Counted from the stretch's first letter, positions 20,969-30,473 are shown. The stretch is DNA of 64,000 nucleotides from Devosia sp. RR2S18 (GCF_030177755.1 NZ_CP126539.1:124001-188000), one strand, 5' to 3'. Notes: generated by a model not told the origin, from the letters alone. Program-made: numbers and translations.

Positions 20969-22693
20969 TTATTCGTCCTGCGCCTCGTGGCCCGCCTCAG
21001 GCATCCGGCCCGGGTCTATGCCTTCGAGCGGAATGACAAAGTGCCATTCAATGCCATCGGCGTGGCTGAGACGGTCAACCTGCGCCCCCAGCGACGAGCC
21101 CACCATGGCCTTGAGCACTTTGGTACCAAAGCCCACCCGCTCGTTCTGCGGCGGCGTGGCGTCCTGCACGGTCTCGCGCCACGAGAAATCCAACGCGTCA
21201 TCGACGACCAACCAGGTGATGGTCAACTGCCCATCATCGCCCCGGAAGGCGCCATATTTAACAGCGTTGGTGGATAGCTCATGCACAGCCATGCCCAATA
21301 TCTGGGCTGCCTGCATGTTGAGGCGAAGGTCGGCCCCGTTGAGCGCGACCCGTTCGGGATCGGTGGGGCAGAAGGGCGCAAGCTGATTTTCGATCAGCTC
21401 GCGGAGGGAAATGCCGACGCGGCCATGCGCGAGCAAGAGATCGGTGGATCGCGCCAGTCCCATGATCCGCCGTTCAAAGGCTTGCACATAGGTTTCCACG
21501 TTTTCGGCACCGCGGGCGGTCTGCTTGGCCATGGCGGCGATCACCGTCATCTGGTTCTTGGAGCGGTGCGCCAGCTCGCGCATCAAGAAGTTGACCTCCT
21601 GTTCGGCGGCGCGGCGCTCTTTGGACGCATCGGCTAGAGCGCGCGAAACCTCGGCGATCTCGGCGACGGGGTAGGGTCGGGCCGTCACCGGTTCGCCGTG
21701 TCCAAGCTTGAGCGCATCCTGGCGCAGTCCACGCACCGACAGACCAATGCGTTGCCCGATATGGAAGGCGAGCAAGGCCGCCACCACGCCAATGAGCACG
21801 CCCCAGGCAACCAGCCAAAGCAGGGATTCGGTGAAGGCGGCGTCCACGGTTGCCGCATCAGCCCAGGCGATGACCCGCCAGCCGGTCGTTGGCGCGCGCC
21901 ATTCCGACGTGATGACCGAGCGGCCATCCATGTCTTCATATCGCCACGGTTCGGATGGCTCTTCTGCGGTGCGCAGGAGAGGAAACAGCGTTCCGGGCGG
22001 CAGGTCAGCACCCGGCGTTGCGGTGATCACCAGGTTCTGGGCGTCGACCAGCGCTGCGTTCCAACCCGGTGGCAATTGGCGGGACTGCAGGGCTGGGGTC
22101 AGACCCAGCGCGGTCTGATTGATTGCCAGCAGCGTGACGTCATCGGCATCAGGCACCGGGAGGAACACACTATAGAGCCATTGCTGCGCAATGGGGCCGT
22201 AGATAACGCCCGAGGCCGTGGCGGTGCCACGCTCCAGGGCTGCCGCGGCGGTCACCGGATCAGCCGTAGGACCGAGCTGGACGCCATAGCGAACGCGGGT
22301 GTTGAGCAGCATTTCGAACTGCGCGTCCAAAGCCACGAGGTAGGCTCCGGTGCCTGCGAGCGCGACCAGCCCGCGCGCATGAAACTCTTCGAGATCACCA
22401 CGTTCGAGCGAGGGGCTGCTGGAGAGCAGGCGGAGCGTGGTGACCATGCCTGCGATCTCGCGCTCCACCGACTGCCCGATCGCCTGGACGGTAGCATTGG
22501 TGAGGCTGCGGACGACGTCCCGCTGCGCCTGATGGGCGCGGTTCAGCAGCACCAACGACCCGAACAGCGCAGGGATGATGATAACCAGAACCAGCGCGAC
22601 CAGATATAAGCCAATAGGCCGGGAGCGCGCCCAGGAGCGCTGTTTGGACAGATTGATCTCGGTGCCACCCGTGGCCTGGGCAATAGGGGTCAT
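20969..22693 (-). CDS. HWE/HisKA_2 family sensor histidine kinase
   Basis: Membrane sensor kinase of 574 residues. A membrane helix lies near residues 26-50, a periplasmic sensing domain (about 50-280, Cache-like in layout), a second helix near 285-305, then a HAMP-type linker, and a cytoplasmic kinase module. The phosphoacceptor segment is [18 protein letters not shown] near residue 370, and the ATPase part has the [13 protein letters not shown] and FSWRET motifs that define the HWE group, common in Hyphomicrobiales. No response regulator gene is adjacent, so it is an orphan; such kinases often feed the PhyR general stress pathway, but nothing here shows that for this one. The stimulus is unknown. 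Confidence 0.88.
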   Translation of the reverse strand: MTPIAQATGGTEINLSKQRSWARSRPIGLYLVALVLVIIIPALFGSLVLLNRAHQAQRDVVRSLTNATVQAIGQSVEREIAGMVTTLRLLSSSPSLERGDLEEFHARGLVALAGTGAYLVALDAQFEMLLNTRVRYGVQLGPTADPVTAAAALERGTATASGVIYGPIAQQWLYSVFLPVPDADDVTLLAINQTALGLTPALQSRQLPPGWNAALVDAQNLVITATPGADLPPGTLFPLLRTAEEPSEPWRYEDMDGRSVITSEWRAPTTGWRVIAWADAATVDAAFTESLLWLVAWGVLIGVVAALLAFHIGQRIGLSVRGLRQDALKLGHGEPVTARPYPVAEIAEVSRALADASKERRAAEQEVNFLMRELAHRSKNQMTVIAAMAKQTARGAENVETYVQAFERRIMGLARSTDLLLAHGRVGISLRELIENQLAPFCPTDPERVALNGADLRLNMQAAQILGMAVHELSTNAVKYGAFRGDDGQLTITWLVVDDALDFSWRETVQDATPPQNERVGFGTKVLKAMVGSSLGAQVDRLSHADGIEWHFVIPLEGIDPGRMPEAGHEAQDE

Positions 22694-22847
22694 GCCGCAC
22701 TTTCCGCGGCCCTATCGCACTCATGCCGCCAGCAGCAACATAGCCGCGATTTGCGAAGGAGGAAAAGCGCGGTTGCGCTGATTTCGTCGGCTCGCACCCA
22801 AAAAGAGGTCGAACACGGGTCCGGCCTTCAGGATGTTTGAAATCGGA

Positions 22848-23042
22848 TCAGTAGTTGGTTGCCGGATCGCTCGCGGGGAAGCTCTCATCCACCGCTTCGT
22901 CCTGCTTGTCCCAATCCTTGGGTTTGTCGGCGACGTTTTCCTCGCCTGCGGGGCGCACCTGATAGGGCGATTCCTTGGGACCGGGCTTCTTGCCGTCCTT
23001 CATCGCCGCCGCCTCGTCGGTCTTTTTCGGATCATCGGCCAT
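22848..23042 (-). CDS. Small hydrophilic protein with DESFPASDP motif
   Basis: A 64-residue protein, rich in Lys, Asp, Glu and Pro, with no hydrophobic segment. The C-terminal DEAVDESFPASDPATNY carries a DESFPASDP motif that I associate with short conserved proteins of alphaproteobacteria of unknown function. The rest (KKPGPKESPYQVRPAGEENVADKPKDWDK) looks disordered. The start ATG at 23042 is preceded by an AAGGAATTAAGCC segment. The gene lies between the sensor kinase and miaB, divergent from the latter. A stress or general protein role has been suggested for look-alikes, but I cannot support a function. Confidence 0.65.
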   Translation of the reverse strand: MADDPKKTDEAAAMKDGKKPGPKESPYQVRPAGEENVADKPKDWDKQDEAVDESFPASDPATNY

Positions 23043-23139
23043 GGCTTAATTCCTTTCGTCTGTTGCAATAACAAACACTTTGGCGCGGGCCGTGGTTGCA
23101 CCACTTTGAGCTGGAGACCCATTCTGGTATGGAGCGCCC

Positions 23140-24534
23140 ATGACCGAGACGCGCGCCAACACCAAAAAGCTCTTCATCAAGACCTATGGCTGTCAGATGA
23201 ATGTCTATGACAGCGACCGCATGAGTGATGCGCTGAGCCCTCATGGCTATGAGCCGACGCTGGATATTGCCGAAGCCGATCTGGTACTGCTCAACACCTG
23301 CCACATCCGCGAAAAGGCGAGCGAAAAGGTATTTTCCGAACTCGGGCGCCTCAAGGAACTGCAGAATGAGCGGCGCGCCATGGGCGCCGACATGATGATT
23401 GGCGTTGCCGGGTGCGTAGCGCAGGCGGAAGGCGAAGAGATCGCCCGGCGGGCGCCCGTCGTGGATATGGTGTTCGGGCCGCAGGCCTATCACAAGCTGC
23501 CCGACATGCTGGCCAGGGCGCAAGCGCAGCGGCACATGCATCCCAGCCTGAAGCAGGCGGTGATCGACACCGACTTCCCCGAGGAAGACAAGTTCGAGCA
23601 CCTGCCAGCGGCCCGCAAGGAAGTGACAATCAAGCGGGGGCTGACCGCGTTCCTCACCGTGCAGGAAGGATGCGACAAGTTCTGCAGCTTCTGCGTGGTG
23701 CCCTATACCCGCGGCGCCGAGGTCTCCCGGCCATTGGCCCAGGTGCTCGCCGAAGCGCGCGGCCTAGTCGAAGCCGGCGTCAAGGAGATCACGCTGTTGG
23801 GCCAGAACGTCAACGCCTATCACGGAGACGACAATGGCCGTGCCGTCAGCCTGGGCGAGCTGGCCTATCGCCTGGCTGAAATTGATGGGCTCGAACGCCT
23901 CCGCTATACCACCAGTCATCCGCGGGACATGGACGAGGCGCTGATTGCCGCCCATCGCGACCTGCCGATCCTGATGCCCTATCTGCACCTGCCGGTGCAG
24001 TCGGGTTCGGACCGCATCCTCAAGGCAATGAACCGGCGGCATACGGCAGCCGAATATCTCGAGACGATCGGGCGCATCAAGGCGGCACGCCCGGACATGG
24101 CCCTGTCGGGCGATTTCATCGTCGGCTTTCCCGGCGAAACCGACCAGGATTTCGAGGACACCCTCAGCATCATCCGGCAGGTGGGTTATGCCTCGGCCTA
24201 TTCGTTCAAATACTCAACGCGCCCCGGCACGCCCGGCGCTAACCTGGACGGGCAGATTGCCGAAGAGGTTAAGACCGAGCGCCTCTACCGGCTGCAGGAA
24301 CTAGTCAATGCACAGACGACTGCCTTTCATCAGTCCTGCGTAGGTCGCACCCTGCCCGTCCTAATCGAGCGCCCCGGGCGCATGCCGGGCCAGGTAGGCG
24401 GGCGTTCACCGTATCTTCAGGCCGTGCACCTCGAGGGCAGCACCGATCTCATCGGCGCCATCCATCAGGTGGAGATCGTCGGTACCTCGACCAATTCGCT
24501 GGTGGGCCGACTGGCCGTGGCGCAGGCCGCCTAG
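23140..24534 (+). CDS. miaB: tRNA-2-methylthio-N6-dimethylallyladenosine synthase
   Basis: Radical SAM methylthiotransferase that adds the 2-methylthio group at A37 of tRNAs. The 464-residue protein has the N-terminal UPF0004 domain with cluster-binding cysteines (TYGCQMN at residue 18, NTCHIRE, VAGCVAQ), the radical SAM triad in [17 protein letters not shown] (Cys178, Cys182, Cys185) and a C-terminal TRAM domain ([17 protein letters not shown] onward). Usually it heads a miaB-phoH-ybeY-corC-lnt block; here a leftward DUF4260 gene sits between miaB and phoH, and lnt is about 16 kb away. Confidence 0.96.
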   Translation: MTETRANTKKLFIKTYGCQMNVYDSDRMSDALSPHGYEPTLDIAEADLVLLNTCHIREKASEKVFSELGRLKELQNERRAMGADMMIGVAGCVAQAEGEEIARRAPVVDMVFGPQAYHKLPDMLARAQAQRHMHPSLKQAVIDTDFPEEDKFEHLPAARKEVTIKRGLTAFLTVQEGCDKFCSFCVVPYTRGAEVSRPLAQVLAEARGLVEAGVKEITLLGQNVNAYHGDDNGRAVSLGELAYRLAEIDGLERLRYTTSHPRDMDEALIAAHRDLPILMPYLHLPVQSGSDRILKAMNRRHTAAEYLETIGRIKAARPDMALSGDFIVGFPGETDQDFEDTLSIIRQVGYASAYSFKYSTRPGTPGANLDGQIAEEVKTERLYRLQELVNAQTTAFHQSCVGRTLPVLIERPGRMPGQVGGRSPYLQAVHLEGSTDLIGAIHQVEIVGTSTNSLVGRLAVAQAA

Positions 24535-24536
24535 GT

Positions 24537-24950
24537 TTAGCGGCTCTTGCCGATCGGGCCCAGGTGCGTGTGCGAGAACGCTGTACCGTATTTCAACACA
24601 TAGCCAAGGGACCGGTCAAAGCCGATATGAGCGGCCAGGATCAGCGCCAGATGAACCAGCAGCTCGGCGCCGGTCAGCAACCCCGCTCCGGCAAGAAGAG
24701 CAGCCGACACATAGCTGTGGGCAACATTGTAGGCGGCCGCCCCGGCCCTGGAGTTGACGGTGTATGCCGCAAAGCTGATGTCGGGCGCGAAGAACAATAC
24801 GGCGAAAAGCCAAAGCGTGCCACCATTGGTGAAATAGGCAGCCGTGGCGACTATCAAGGCTGCCAAGCCCTCTAGCCGCAACACCGTGCGGACGCCGCCG
24901 GTGGCGAGCGCGGGCAGGGAAGCCGAAATCGAGGAAGCTTCGTTCGTCAT
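24537..24950 (-). CDS. DUF4260 family membrane protein
   Basis: A 137-residue protein with about four hydrophobic helices. The segments RLEGLAALIVATAAYF, WLFAVLFFAPDISFAAY, NVAHSYVSAALL and HIGFDRSLGYVLKYGTAF followed by THLG are those of the DUF4260 family, small inner-membrane proteins of unknown function. The gene is inverted relative to its neighbours and its stop lies only 2 bp from the miaB stop, interrupting the usual miaB-phoH adjacency. No known partner is nearby. Confidence 0.82.
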   Translation of the reverse strand: MTNEASSISASLPALATGGVRTVLRLEGLAALIVATAAYFTNGGTLWLFAVLFFAPDISFAAYTVNSRAGAAAYNVAHSYVSAALLAGAGLLTGAELLVHLALILAAHIGFDRSLGYVLKYGTAFSHTHLGPIGKSR

Positions 24951-25220
24951 TTGGGGCCTCTGGACTGGCCTGGAGCGGGTTTGCTCTCAAGAACTTAGGC
25001 GGAGCCAGAGCGGCGCCCAACTGCCGGTGATTGCAGGCGTGCCATTCAGATCTGTATGGCCTGGAGGCTGGCCAAAGGCTGCTGGAGATCCACATACCCT
25101 TGTCCCCAAGCGATCTCGTCACAATATTGCTACAGACACGGCGACCAAATCGTCCTAGCGTCGTTATCAGCAGCGACTGGCGCAAGCCCGCGCCGTCCTC
25201 CTCCGGGGAGCCAAACCAGT

Positions 25221-26264
25221 TTGAGCAGGCTTTTGTCACCGACCGCAGACAACGCACTCGCATCGCAACTCGAACTCGCTTTTGAAGATAATCGCCTGGC
25301 GGCCCAGCTTTATGGTGATTTCGACCAGAACCTGGCGCTTATCGAGCAGCGCCTCAAGGTCTCGGCAACACCGCGCGGCAATCACGTGCTGCTCAAGGGT
25401 GCCGCCTCGGCGGTAGACCAGGCGCGCCGCGTGCTGGAATCGCTCTATGCCGGTCTCGAGGAAGGCCGCTCAATGGAGATGGCTGACGTCGACGCCGTCA
25501 TCCGCATGATCCAGACCGAGGACAGCCAGCTGACCCTCCCTACGCTGGAGCGCAAGGGCAAGGTGCGCATGGCGCAGATCGCCACCCGCAAATCCACCAT
25601 TGTCGCCCGCACGCCAGCCCAAGACGCCTATATGCGCGCCATGGAGCGGAGCGAACTGGTCTTCGGTGTGGGCCCGGCCGGTACCGGCAAGACCTATCTC
25701 GCCGTCGCTCACGCCGCCTCGCTGCTCGAACGGGGCGACATCAACCGCATCATTCTGTCTCGCCCGGCCGTCGAGGCCGGCGAACGCCTGGGGTTCCTCC
25801 CAGGAGACATGAAGGAGAAGGTCGATCCCTATCTCCGCCCGCTCTATGACGCGCTTTACGACATGATGAAGCCCGAAAATGTCGAGCGCTGCATCACCTC
25901 GGGCATTATCGAAGTTGCCCCGCTAGCTTTTATGCGTGGCCGTACGCTCGCTAACGCGGTGGTTATTCTCGACGAGGCACAGAACACCACGTCCATGCAG
26001 ATGAAGATGTTTCTGACCCGCCTGGGCGAAAACTCCAAGATGATCGTCACTGGCGACCCCACGCAGGTCGACTTGCCGCGGGGTGAGAAATCGGGGCTGG
26101 TAGAAGCGGTGCATCTGCTTGATGGCGTCGAAGGCGTCCATATCAGCCGCTTCAACGACAAGGACGTGGTGCGCCATGCCCTGGTCGGCCGAATCGTGCG
26201 AGCCTATGAGGCTGATGTAACCCGGCGTGCCCAGGAGAAGCTCAGCGAAGGGGTCGCGCGCTGA
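25221..26264 (+). CDS. PhoH family ATPase
   Basis: Cytoplasmic P-loop ATPase, commonly encoded beside ybeY and thought to act in RNA metabolism. The 347-residue protein has an N-terminal KH-like region (LALIEQRLKVSATPRGNHVLLKG), Walker A GPAGTGKTYLAVA near residue 150 and Walker B VVILDEAQNTT near 245. No ATG fits the start; I propose the TTG at 25221, ten bases after GGGGAG, giving MSRLLSPTADNALASQLELAF, which matches the usual length. A much longer frame back to 25056 has no family resemblance. The stop overlaps the proposed ybeY start codon. Confidence 0.93.
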   Translation: MSRLLSPTADNALASQLELAFEDNRLAAQLYGDFDQNLALIEQRLKVSATPRGNHVLLKGAASAVDQARRVLESLYAGLEEGRSMEMADVDAVIRMIQTEDSQLTLPTLERKGKVRMAQIATRKSTIVARTPAQDAYMRAMERSELVFGVGPAGTGKTYLAVAHAASLLERGDINRIILSRPAVEAGERLGFLPGDMKEKVDPYLRPLYDALYDMMKPENVERCITSGIIEVAPLAFMRGRTLANAVVILDEAQNTTSMQMKMFLTRLGENSKMIVTGDPTQVDLPRGEKSGLVEAVHLLDGVEGVHISRFNDKDVVRHALVGRIVRAYEADVTRRAQEKLSEGVAR

Positions 26265-26734
26265 CCGCTCTGCCGCTTGAGATTGCCATAATTCGCAATG
26301 ACGAAGCTTGGCCGGAGGATCTCGATTCTCTGGCCGAGCGTGCCGTTTTGGCTGCGCTCCAGCAGTCCGGAGCCAAGATCCGGGGGGCAGCCGAGCTTTC
26401 GATCCTCCTCACCAATGACGAAGAGCAGCATGAGCTCAATCAGCAATGGCGCGGCAAGGACAGCTCCACCAATGTGCTGAGCTTCCCCCAGATCGAGCCC
26501 TTCGGCCCGGTTGTGGGCATTCTCGGCGACATTACGCTCGCACGCGAAACCCTGGAGCGGGAGGCGCAAGAGCTCGACAAGAGCTTTGCCGACCACTTCA
26601 CCCACCTGATTGTGCATGGATTCCTGCACATTCTGGGGTATGATCACCTGACCGAGGCAGAAGCCCTGCAAATGGAGGGGCTCGAAACCAAGATTCTGGC
26701 CAGCCTGGGGGTTGCAGACCCCTATGCAGATTAA
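26261..26734 (+). CDS. ybeY: Endoribonuclease YbeY (16S rRNA maturation)
   Basis: Zinc-dependent single-strand endoribonuclease for rRNA maturation and ribosome quality control. The metal site HGFLHILGYDHL is intact near residue 120 and the preceding part (SILLTNDEEQHELNQQWRGKDSSTNVLSFP) is typical. No ATG, GTG or TTG lies where the protein should begin. A CTG at 26261 overlapping the phoH stop (CTGA) has AAGGGG seven bases upstream and gives MTALPLEIAIIRNDEAWP, very like the alphaproteobacterial YbeY N-terminus and a normal 157 residues. A TTG at 26348 would remove about 29 conserved-looking residues. The CTG start is inference. Confidence 0.92.
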   Translation: MTALPLEIAIIRNDEAWPEDLDSLAERAVLAALQQSGAKIRGAAELSILLTNDEEQHELNQQWRGKDSSTNVLSFPQIEPFGPVVGILGDITLARETLEREAQELDKSFADHFTHLIVHGFLHILGYDHLTEAEALQMEGLETKILASLGVADPYAD

Positions 26735-26807
26735 GGCGGGAACAGGTGACCAAGTTTCGCCATTTCGGTCCTTTAGCAACACGGCCGTATGATTGCGGCA
26801 GAGGAAC

Positions 26808-27839
26808 ATGAACGACAGCGACAGTTTGGGCCTTCAGGCGCCCACAAAATCCGAGCCTCCCTCTAGTCCCGCCTCCGTTTCGCAACGGGGGCCATCGATC
26901 TGGAACCGGTTGCGGGCCATGCTTGCCCGGGGCACGGTTTCCCTGCGCGACGACCTCCAGGTCGCGCTGGAAGAAGAAGGGAGCGCCGAAACCGCCTCCT
27001 TCACGGAAAGCGAACGCACGATCCTGCAGAATGTGCTCAAGCTCTCCAATGTGAGCGTGGGCGACGTGATGGTGGAGCGCAGCGATATCCAAGCCATCGA
27101 GGCCGACGAAAATCTAGGCGTGCTGATCGCCAAGTTCCGCCAGGCCGGCCATTCGCGCCTGCCCATCTTTGACGACAATCTCGACAACATACTGGGCTTC
27201 GTCCACGTCAAGGACGCGCTGAGCAAAATTACCCAGCCCGTGACCGATCCGGACAAGGACGTCCCGGTCAAGCTCGCCTCGGCGGTGCTCCGCCAGAAGG
27301 TGGTGCGGGCCGATGTCATTCGCGACGCGATGTTCGTGCCCACCTTCATGCCAGTGGGTGACCTGCTTCAGTCCATGCGCGCCAGCCGCACCCATATGGC
27401 GATCGTCGTCGACGAATATGGCGGGACCGACGGGCTCGTCACTATCGAGGACCTGCTCGAAGTGGTCGTCGGGGAGATCGAGGACGAGCATGACGAACTC
27501 GCCAAGGCGCTGATCCGCAAGGTGGGCGAGGGCACCTATATCGCCGATGCGCGTGCCGAGCTGAGCGATGTACGGACCTTGCTGGGTGCCGAATTCGACC
27601 CAGGCGAATATGGCGAGGATGTCGAGACCCTTGGAGGCCTGGTATTCGATCTGGCGGGCCATGTGCCCAAAAGAGGCGAACGGATCACCAATCTGCCCGG
27701 CTTCGACTTCGAAATTCTGGCGGCCGACAGCCGGCGTATCAAGCGGCTGCGTATTCGGCGCAAGGGAAGCGAACCTGTCGCCGAGCCGCTGGCCATCACC
27801 GACCAGCGCAGCGAGTTCGAAAAAGCCGCCGCAGAATAA
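26808..27839 (+). CDS. CBS-domain hemolysin/CorC-type transporter-associated protein
   Basis: A 343-residue cytoplasmic protein of the TlyC/CorC group. Two CBS domains run from about residue 85 to 205 ([80 protein letters not shown]), followed by the CorC_HlyC C-terminal domain. There is no N-terminal DUF21 membrane domain, as in CorC. The family is linked to magnesium or cobalt efflux and adverse-condition resistance. The ATG at 26808 is preferred, with AGAGG close upstream. It is the last gene of phoH-ybeY-corC, and lnt, its usual next neighbour, is missing here. Confidence 0.9.
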   Translation: MNDSDSLGLQAPTKSEPPSSPASVSQRGPSIWNRLRAMLARGTVSLRDDLQVALEEEGSAETASFTESERTILQNVLKLSNVSVGDVMVERSDIQAIEADENLGVLIAKFRQAGHSRLPIFDDNLDNILGFVHVKDALSKITQPVTDPDKDVPVKLASAVLRQKVVRADVIRDAMFVPTFMPVGDLLQSMRASRTHMAIVVDEYGGTDGLVTIEDLLEVVVGEIEDEHDELAKALIRKVGEGTYIADARAELSDVRTLLGAEFDPGEYGEDVETLGGLVFDLAGHVPKRGERITNLPGFDFEILAADSRRIKRLRIRRKGSEPVAEPLAITDQRSEFEKAAAE

Positions 27840-27842
27840 CAA

Positions 27843-27866
27843 AAGGCCCGGATCGCTCCGGGCCTT
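27843..27866 (-). terminator. Shared terminator hairpin between corC and the nfu-type gene
   Basis: Inverted repeat AAGGCCCGGA / TCCGGGCCTT between convergent genes. On the minus strand it is followed by TTTTG, so it best serves the NifU-domain gene; on the plus strand the U tract is short (TTCTCG). Confidence 0.75.
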
Positions 27867-27887
27867 CTCGTATACCGTGAGGTCTGG

Positions 27888-28454
27888 TCAGACCTGCTGG
27901 ACGCCTTCGACGCCGGGGACGAAATGGCGCAGCAGGTTCTCAATGCCGCTCTTGAGCGTGGCGGTTGAGGAGGGGCAGCCCGAACAGGCGCCCTGCATGT
28001 GGAGGAACACGGTGCCCTCCTTGTAGCCCTTGAAGATAATGTCGCCGCCATCCATAGCGACGGCCGGACGGACGCGCGTGGCCAGGAGTTCCTTGATGAC
28101 CTCGACGGTCTCGTTGTCCTCTTCCTCGTAGAACTCATCGACTTCCGAGAAATCGACAGCTTCAGTGGCGCCATCGGCGATCACCGGCTTACCGGAGAGG
28201 AAATGGTCCATGATGACGCCGAGAATGGCGGGCTTGATATGGGCCCAGTCGGTGTCGTCCTTGCTAACAGAGATGAAGTCGGAGCCCAGGAACACGCCGG
28301 TGACGCCGGAAATGGCGAAGAGCCCATTGGCCAGAGGCGAAATAGCGGCAGATTCGGGTGTGCGGAAATCGCGGGGATCGCCGGGCAGCACATCGCGTCC
28401 GGGCAGGAATTTCAGCGTTGCCGGGTTCGGCGTGGCTTCGGTCTGGATGAACAT
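27888..28454 (-). CDS. NifU/Nfu-type Fe-S cluster carrier protein
   Basis: Iron-sulfur scaffold or carrier protein of 188 residues. The N-terminal Nfu_N domain starts MFIQTEATPNPATLKFLPG, and the C-terminal NifU-like domain contains MDGGDIIFKGYKEGTVFLH and the cluster-binding CSGCPSS. It probably delivers 4Fe-4S clusters to targets such as lipoyl synthase or aconitase. A perfect 7-1-7 palindrome resembling the Irr ICE box lies 18 bp upstream of its start, so iron-dependent control is likely. It is monocistronic, convergent with corC and divergent from the broken DUF3817 gene. Homologues usually sit near trpS and the usp gene, as here. Confidence 0.92.
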   Translation of the reverse strand: MFIQTEATPNPATLKFLPGRDVLPGDPRDFRTPESAAISPLANGLFAISGVTGVFLGSDFISVSKDDTDWAHIKPAILGVIMDHFLSGKPVIADGATEAVDFSEVDEFYEEEDNETVEVIKELLATRVRPAVAMDGGDIIFKGYKEGTVFLHMQGACSGCPSSTATLKSGIENLLRHFVPGVEGVQQV

Positions 28455-28471
28455 CGGGGCGCCTCAGGAGA

Positions 28472-28486
28472 TTAGAACGGTTCTAA
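28472..28486. promoter_or_regulatory. ICE-box-like palindrome (possible Irr site)
   Basis: The sequence TTAGAACGGTTCTAA is a perfect 7-1-7 palindrome, 18 bp upstream of the nfu-type start codon. It matches the TTAGAA-N3-TTCTAA pattern described for the iron-responsive regulator Irr in Hyphomicrobiales. Its place in the 5' region of an Fe-S gene makes an iron-repression role plausible. No irr gene is in this window. Confidence 0.65.
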
Positions 28487-28573
28487 AATAGCACTCTGCC
28501 GCGCGGAGAGCAAGTGCTATTCGCGACCTTGCGCCGCGTTCCAGCCATGGCAGCAGCGCGCTAGGGTCATAAC

Positions 28574-28869
28574 ATGATACGCGCATTCAGATATATCGGT
28601 GTTCTCGAGGGCATTACCACCGTGGCGCTATTTTTTGTCGCCATGCCCGCCAAATATGTCTTCGGCTATCCGCAGCTGGTGCCGACTGTCGGCCTAGTGC
28701 ACGGCATCGCCTTTGTCGTCTATCTGCTCGCGATGATGAGCATGCTGCCGGGGCAGGGGCTTACGGCAGGGCAGTGGGCACGACGTTCCTGGCCGCCTTT
28801 GTCCCCTTGGGCACATTCCTCAACGACCCGATGCTCAAGCGCAAGCAAGTGGCCGCGCCGGCGGCGTAG
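28574..28869 (+). pseudogene. DUF3817 membrane protein, frameshifted
   Basis: The first 65 or so codons read MIRAFRYIGVLEGITTVALF then PAKYVFGYPQLVPTVGLVHG, with hydrophobic segments, as in small DUF3817 membrane proteins. Near 28778 the frame breaks: the original frame turns into Arg/Ser/Pro-rich noise, while the -1 frame continues with GTTFLAAFVPLGTFLNDPML and KRKQVAAPAA, ending at the TAG at 28867-28869. Together the pieces give a normal length of about 98 residues, so one base appears missing. No slippery heptamer is seen at the break. It could be a recent pseudogene or a sequencing error. It is convergent with the usp gene, 4 bp away. Confidence 0.8.
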
Positions 28870-28873
28870 CCGC

Positions 28874-29344
28874 TTAGCAGATGGCGATAATCTCCTCGTC
28901 GCTCATCCGGCCCGGCACGACGGTGAGGGGGATGGGAAGCCCGTTTGAGCGCGAGGCGAAGTGCGTCACCAATGGTCCGGGTCCATCCGAGGAGGTGGAT
29001 GCGGCGAGCACCAGAATGGCGATGCCCTGATCCTGGGCAATCACCCGTTCGATCTCCTCGGCAGCGTCGCCTTCGCGCACCACCGTCTCGGCACGCACGT
29101 CGCCAATGTCCTTGGTGCGGGCCAGCCGTGTGTCGAGATTGCGCTCGGCTTCTTCCACCGCCTCGGCCCGGAGCACGTCCTCGACGCCCAAGCCGATGAA
29201 TTCGGGCTTAGGCACGACGCTCATCAACACCACCGTGCCGCCGGTCCGCTTGACGCGATAGGCGGCAAAGGTGAGGGCGCGATCGCATTCGGCCGTCTCG
29301 TCGATGAGGACCAGGAATTTGCGTTTATATTCGGTCTCGTACAT
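28874..29344 (-). CDS. Universal stress protein (UspA family)
   Basis: A 156-residue single-domain Usp protein. It begins with KRKFLVLIDETAECDRAL, the nucleotide-fold N-terminus, and has AILVLAASTSSDGPGPLV near residue 110 in place of the canonical G-2x-G-9x-G(S/T) ATP-binding loop, so ATP binding is uncertain. The role is a general stress function; the partner is not known. It lies 14 bp downstream of trpS on the same strand and is probably cotranscribed, as in many Hyphomicrobiales. Its end nearly touches the frameshifted DUF3817 gene. Confidence 0.88.
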   Translation of the reverse strand: MYETEYKRKFLVLIDETAECDRALTFAAYRVKRTGGTVVLMSVVPKPEFIGLGVEDVLRAEAVEEAERNLDTRLARTKDIGDVRAETVVREGDAAEEIERVIAQDQGIAILVLAASTSSDGPGPLVTHFASRSNGLPIPLTVVPGRMSDEEIIAIC

Positions 29345-29358
29345 GCGCGCCTCCAGGA

Positions 29359-30390
29359 CTAGCGGACGAAGCCCACAATCTTGCGAACATCTGCCATCAC
29401 CGGCTCGGCAATGGCGCGCGCCCGGTCGGCACCATCGCGCAGGATGCGGTCCATCTCCCCACGATCGGCCACCAGCCGCTTCATTTCCTCGGCGATGGGG
29501 GACAGCACCGTCACCGCGAGATCTGCCAAAGCCGGCTTGAAAGCACCCCAGCCCTTGCCGCCATATTCGCCCAGCACATCGTCGACGGACCGGCTGGACA
29601 AAGCCGCGTAGATGCCGACGAGGTTCTCCGCCTCGGGGCGGCTTTCGAGCCCCGCTACCTCGCTGGGCAGGACCTCCGGATCGGTGGTGGCGCGCTTGAT
29701 CTTCTTGGCGATTTGGTCGGCGTCATCTGTCATGTAGATGGTGGCAAGGTCCGAGGCTTCGGACTTGCTCATCTTCTTGGAACCGTCCTTGAGCGATTTG
29801 ACGCGCATCGCCGGCCCGGTCGCAAGGGTCTCGGTAATGGGGAAAAAGCCGTCCTCGAAACCCGCCGCCTCGATCTGCTTGGCAAAGTCATGATTAAATT
29901 TCTTGGCGATATCGCGCGTCAGCTCCAGATGCTGGCGCTGATCTTCCCCGACCGGCACGGCCGTGGTCTTGTAGAGCAGGATATCGGCGGCCATGAGCGA
30001 GGGATAGGCAAAAAGGCCCAGCGATACTTGCTCGGAATTTTCGCCCGCCTTGTCCTTGAACTGGGTCATGCGGGCCATCCAGCCCATACGCGCGACACAG
30101 TTGAAGATCCAGCTCAGCTCGGCATGCTCGACCACCTGGCTCTGGTTGAAAATAATCGACTTGGTAGGGTCGACACCCGCCGCGATGTAGGCGGCCGCGA
30201 TTTCATAGGTCCAGCGCTTGAGGTCCTCGGGGTCTTGCCACACGGTGATGGCATGCATGTCGACCACGCAATAGATGGTCTCATGGGTGTCCTGCAGCGG
30301 TACGAAGCGGCGGATAGCGCCGAGATAATTGCCCAGGTGCAGATCGCCCGATGGCTTGATGCCCGAAAATACGCGGGGGGTGAACGTCAT
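29359..30390 (-). CDS. trpS: Tryptophanyl-tRNA synthetase
   Basis: Class I aminoacyl-tRNA synthetase charging tRNA-Trp. The 343-residue protein shows [14 protein letters not shown] (HIGH-type signature, residues 13-26) and KKMSKSEAS (KMSKS loop, near residue 200), with the C-terminal helical anticodon domain. The start at 30390 gives [20 protein letters not shown], normal for the family. It follows murJ with an 83-bp gap on the minus strand, and is followed by the usp gene; the glnD-murJ-trpS order is a familiar alphaproteobacterial arrangement. Confidence 0.96.
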   Translation of the reverse strand: MTFTPRVFSGIKPSGDLHLGNYLGAIRRFVPLQDTHETIYCVVDMHAITVWQDPEDLKRWTYEIAAAYIAAGVDPTKSIIFNQSQVVEHAELSWIFNCVARMGWMARMTQFKDKAGENSEQVSLGLFAYPSLMAADILLYKTTAVPVGEDQRQHLELTRDIAKKFNHDFAKQIEAAGFEDGFFPITETLATGPAMRVKSLKDGSKKMSKSEASDLATIYMTDDADQIAKKIKRATTDPEVLPSEVAGLESRPEAENLVGIYAALSSRSVDDVLGEYGGKGWGAFKPALADLAVTVLSPIAEEMKRLVADRGEMDRILRDGADRARAIAEPVMADVRKIVGFVR

Positions 30391-30473
30391 GAAGGCTGAA
30401 CCACGATAACAAGGGTGTAGAAACGAGGGCGAGTTTTACCTGCGCTCGCCGGGCTTGGAAACCGCTTTGTGCG

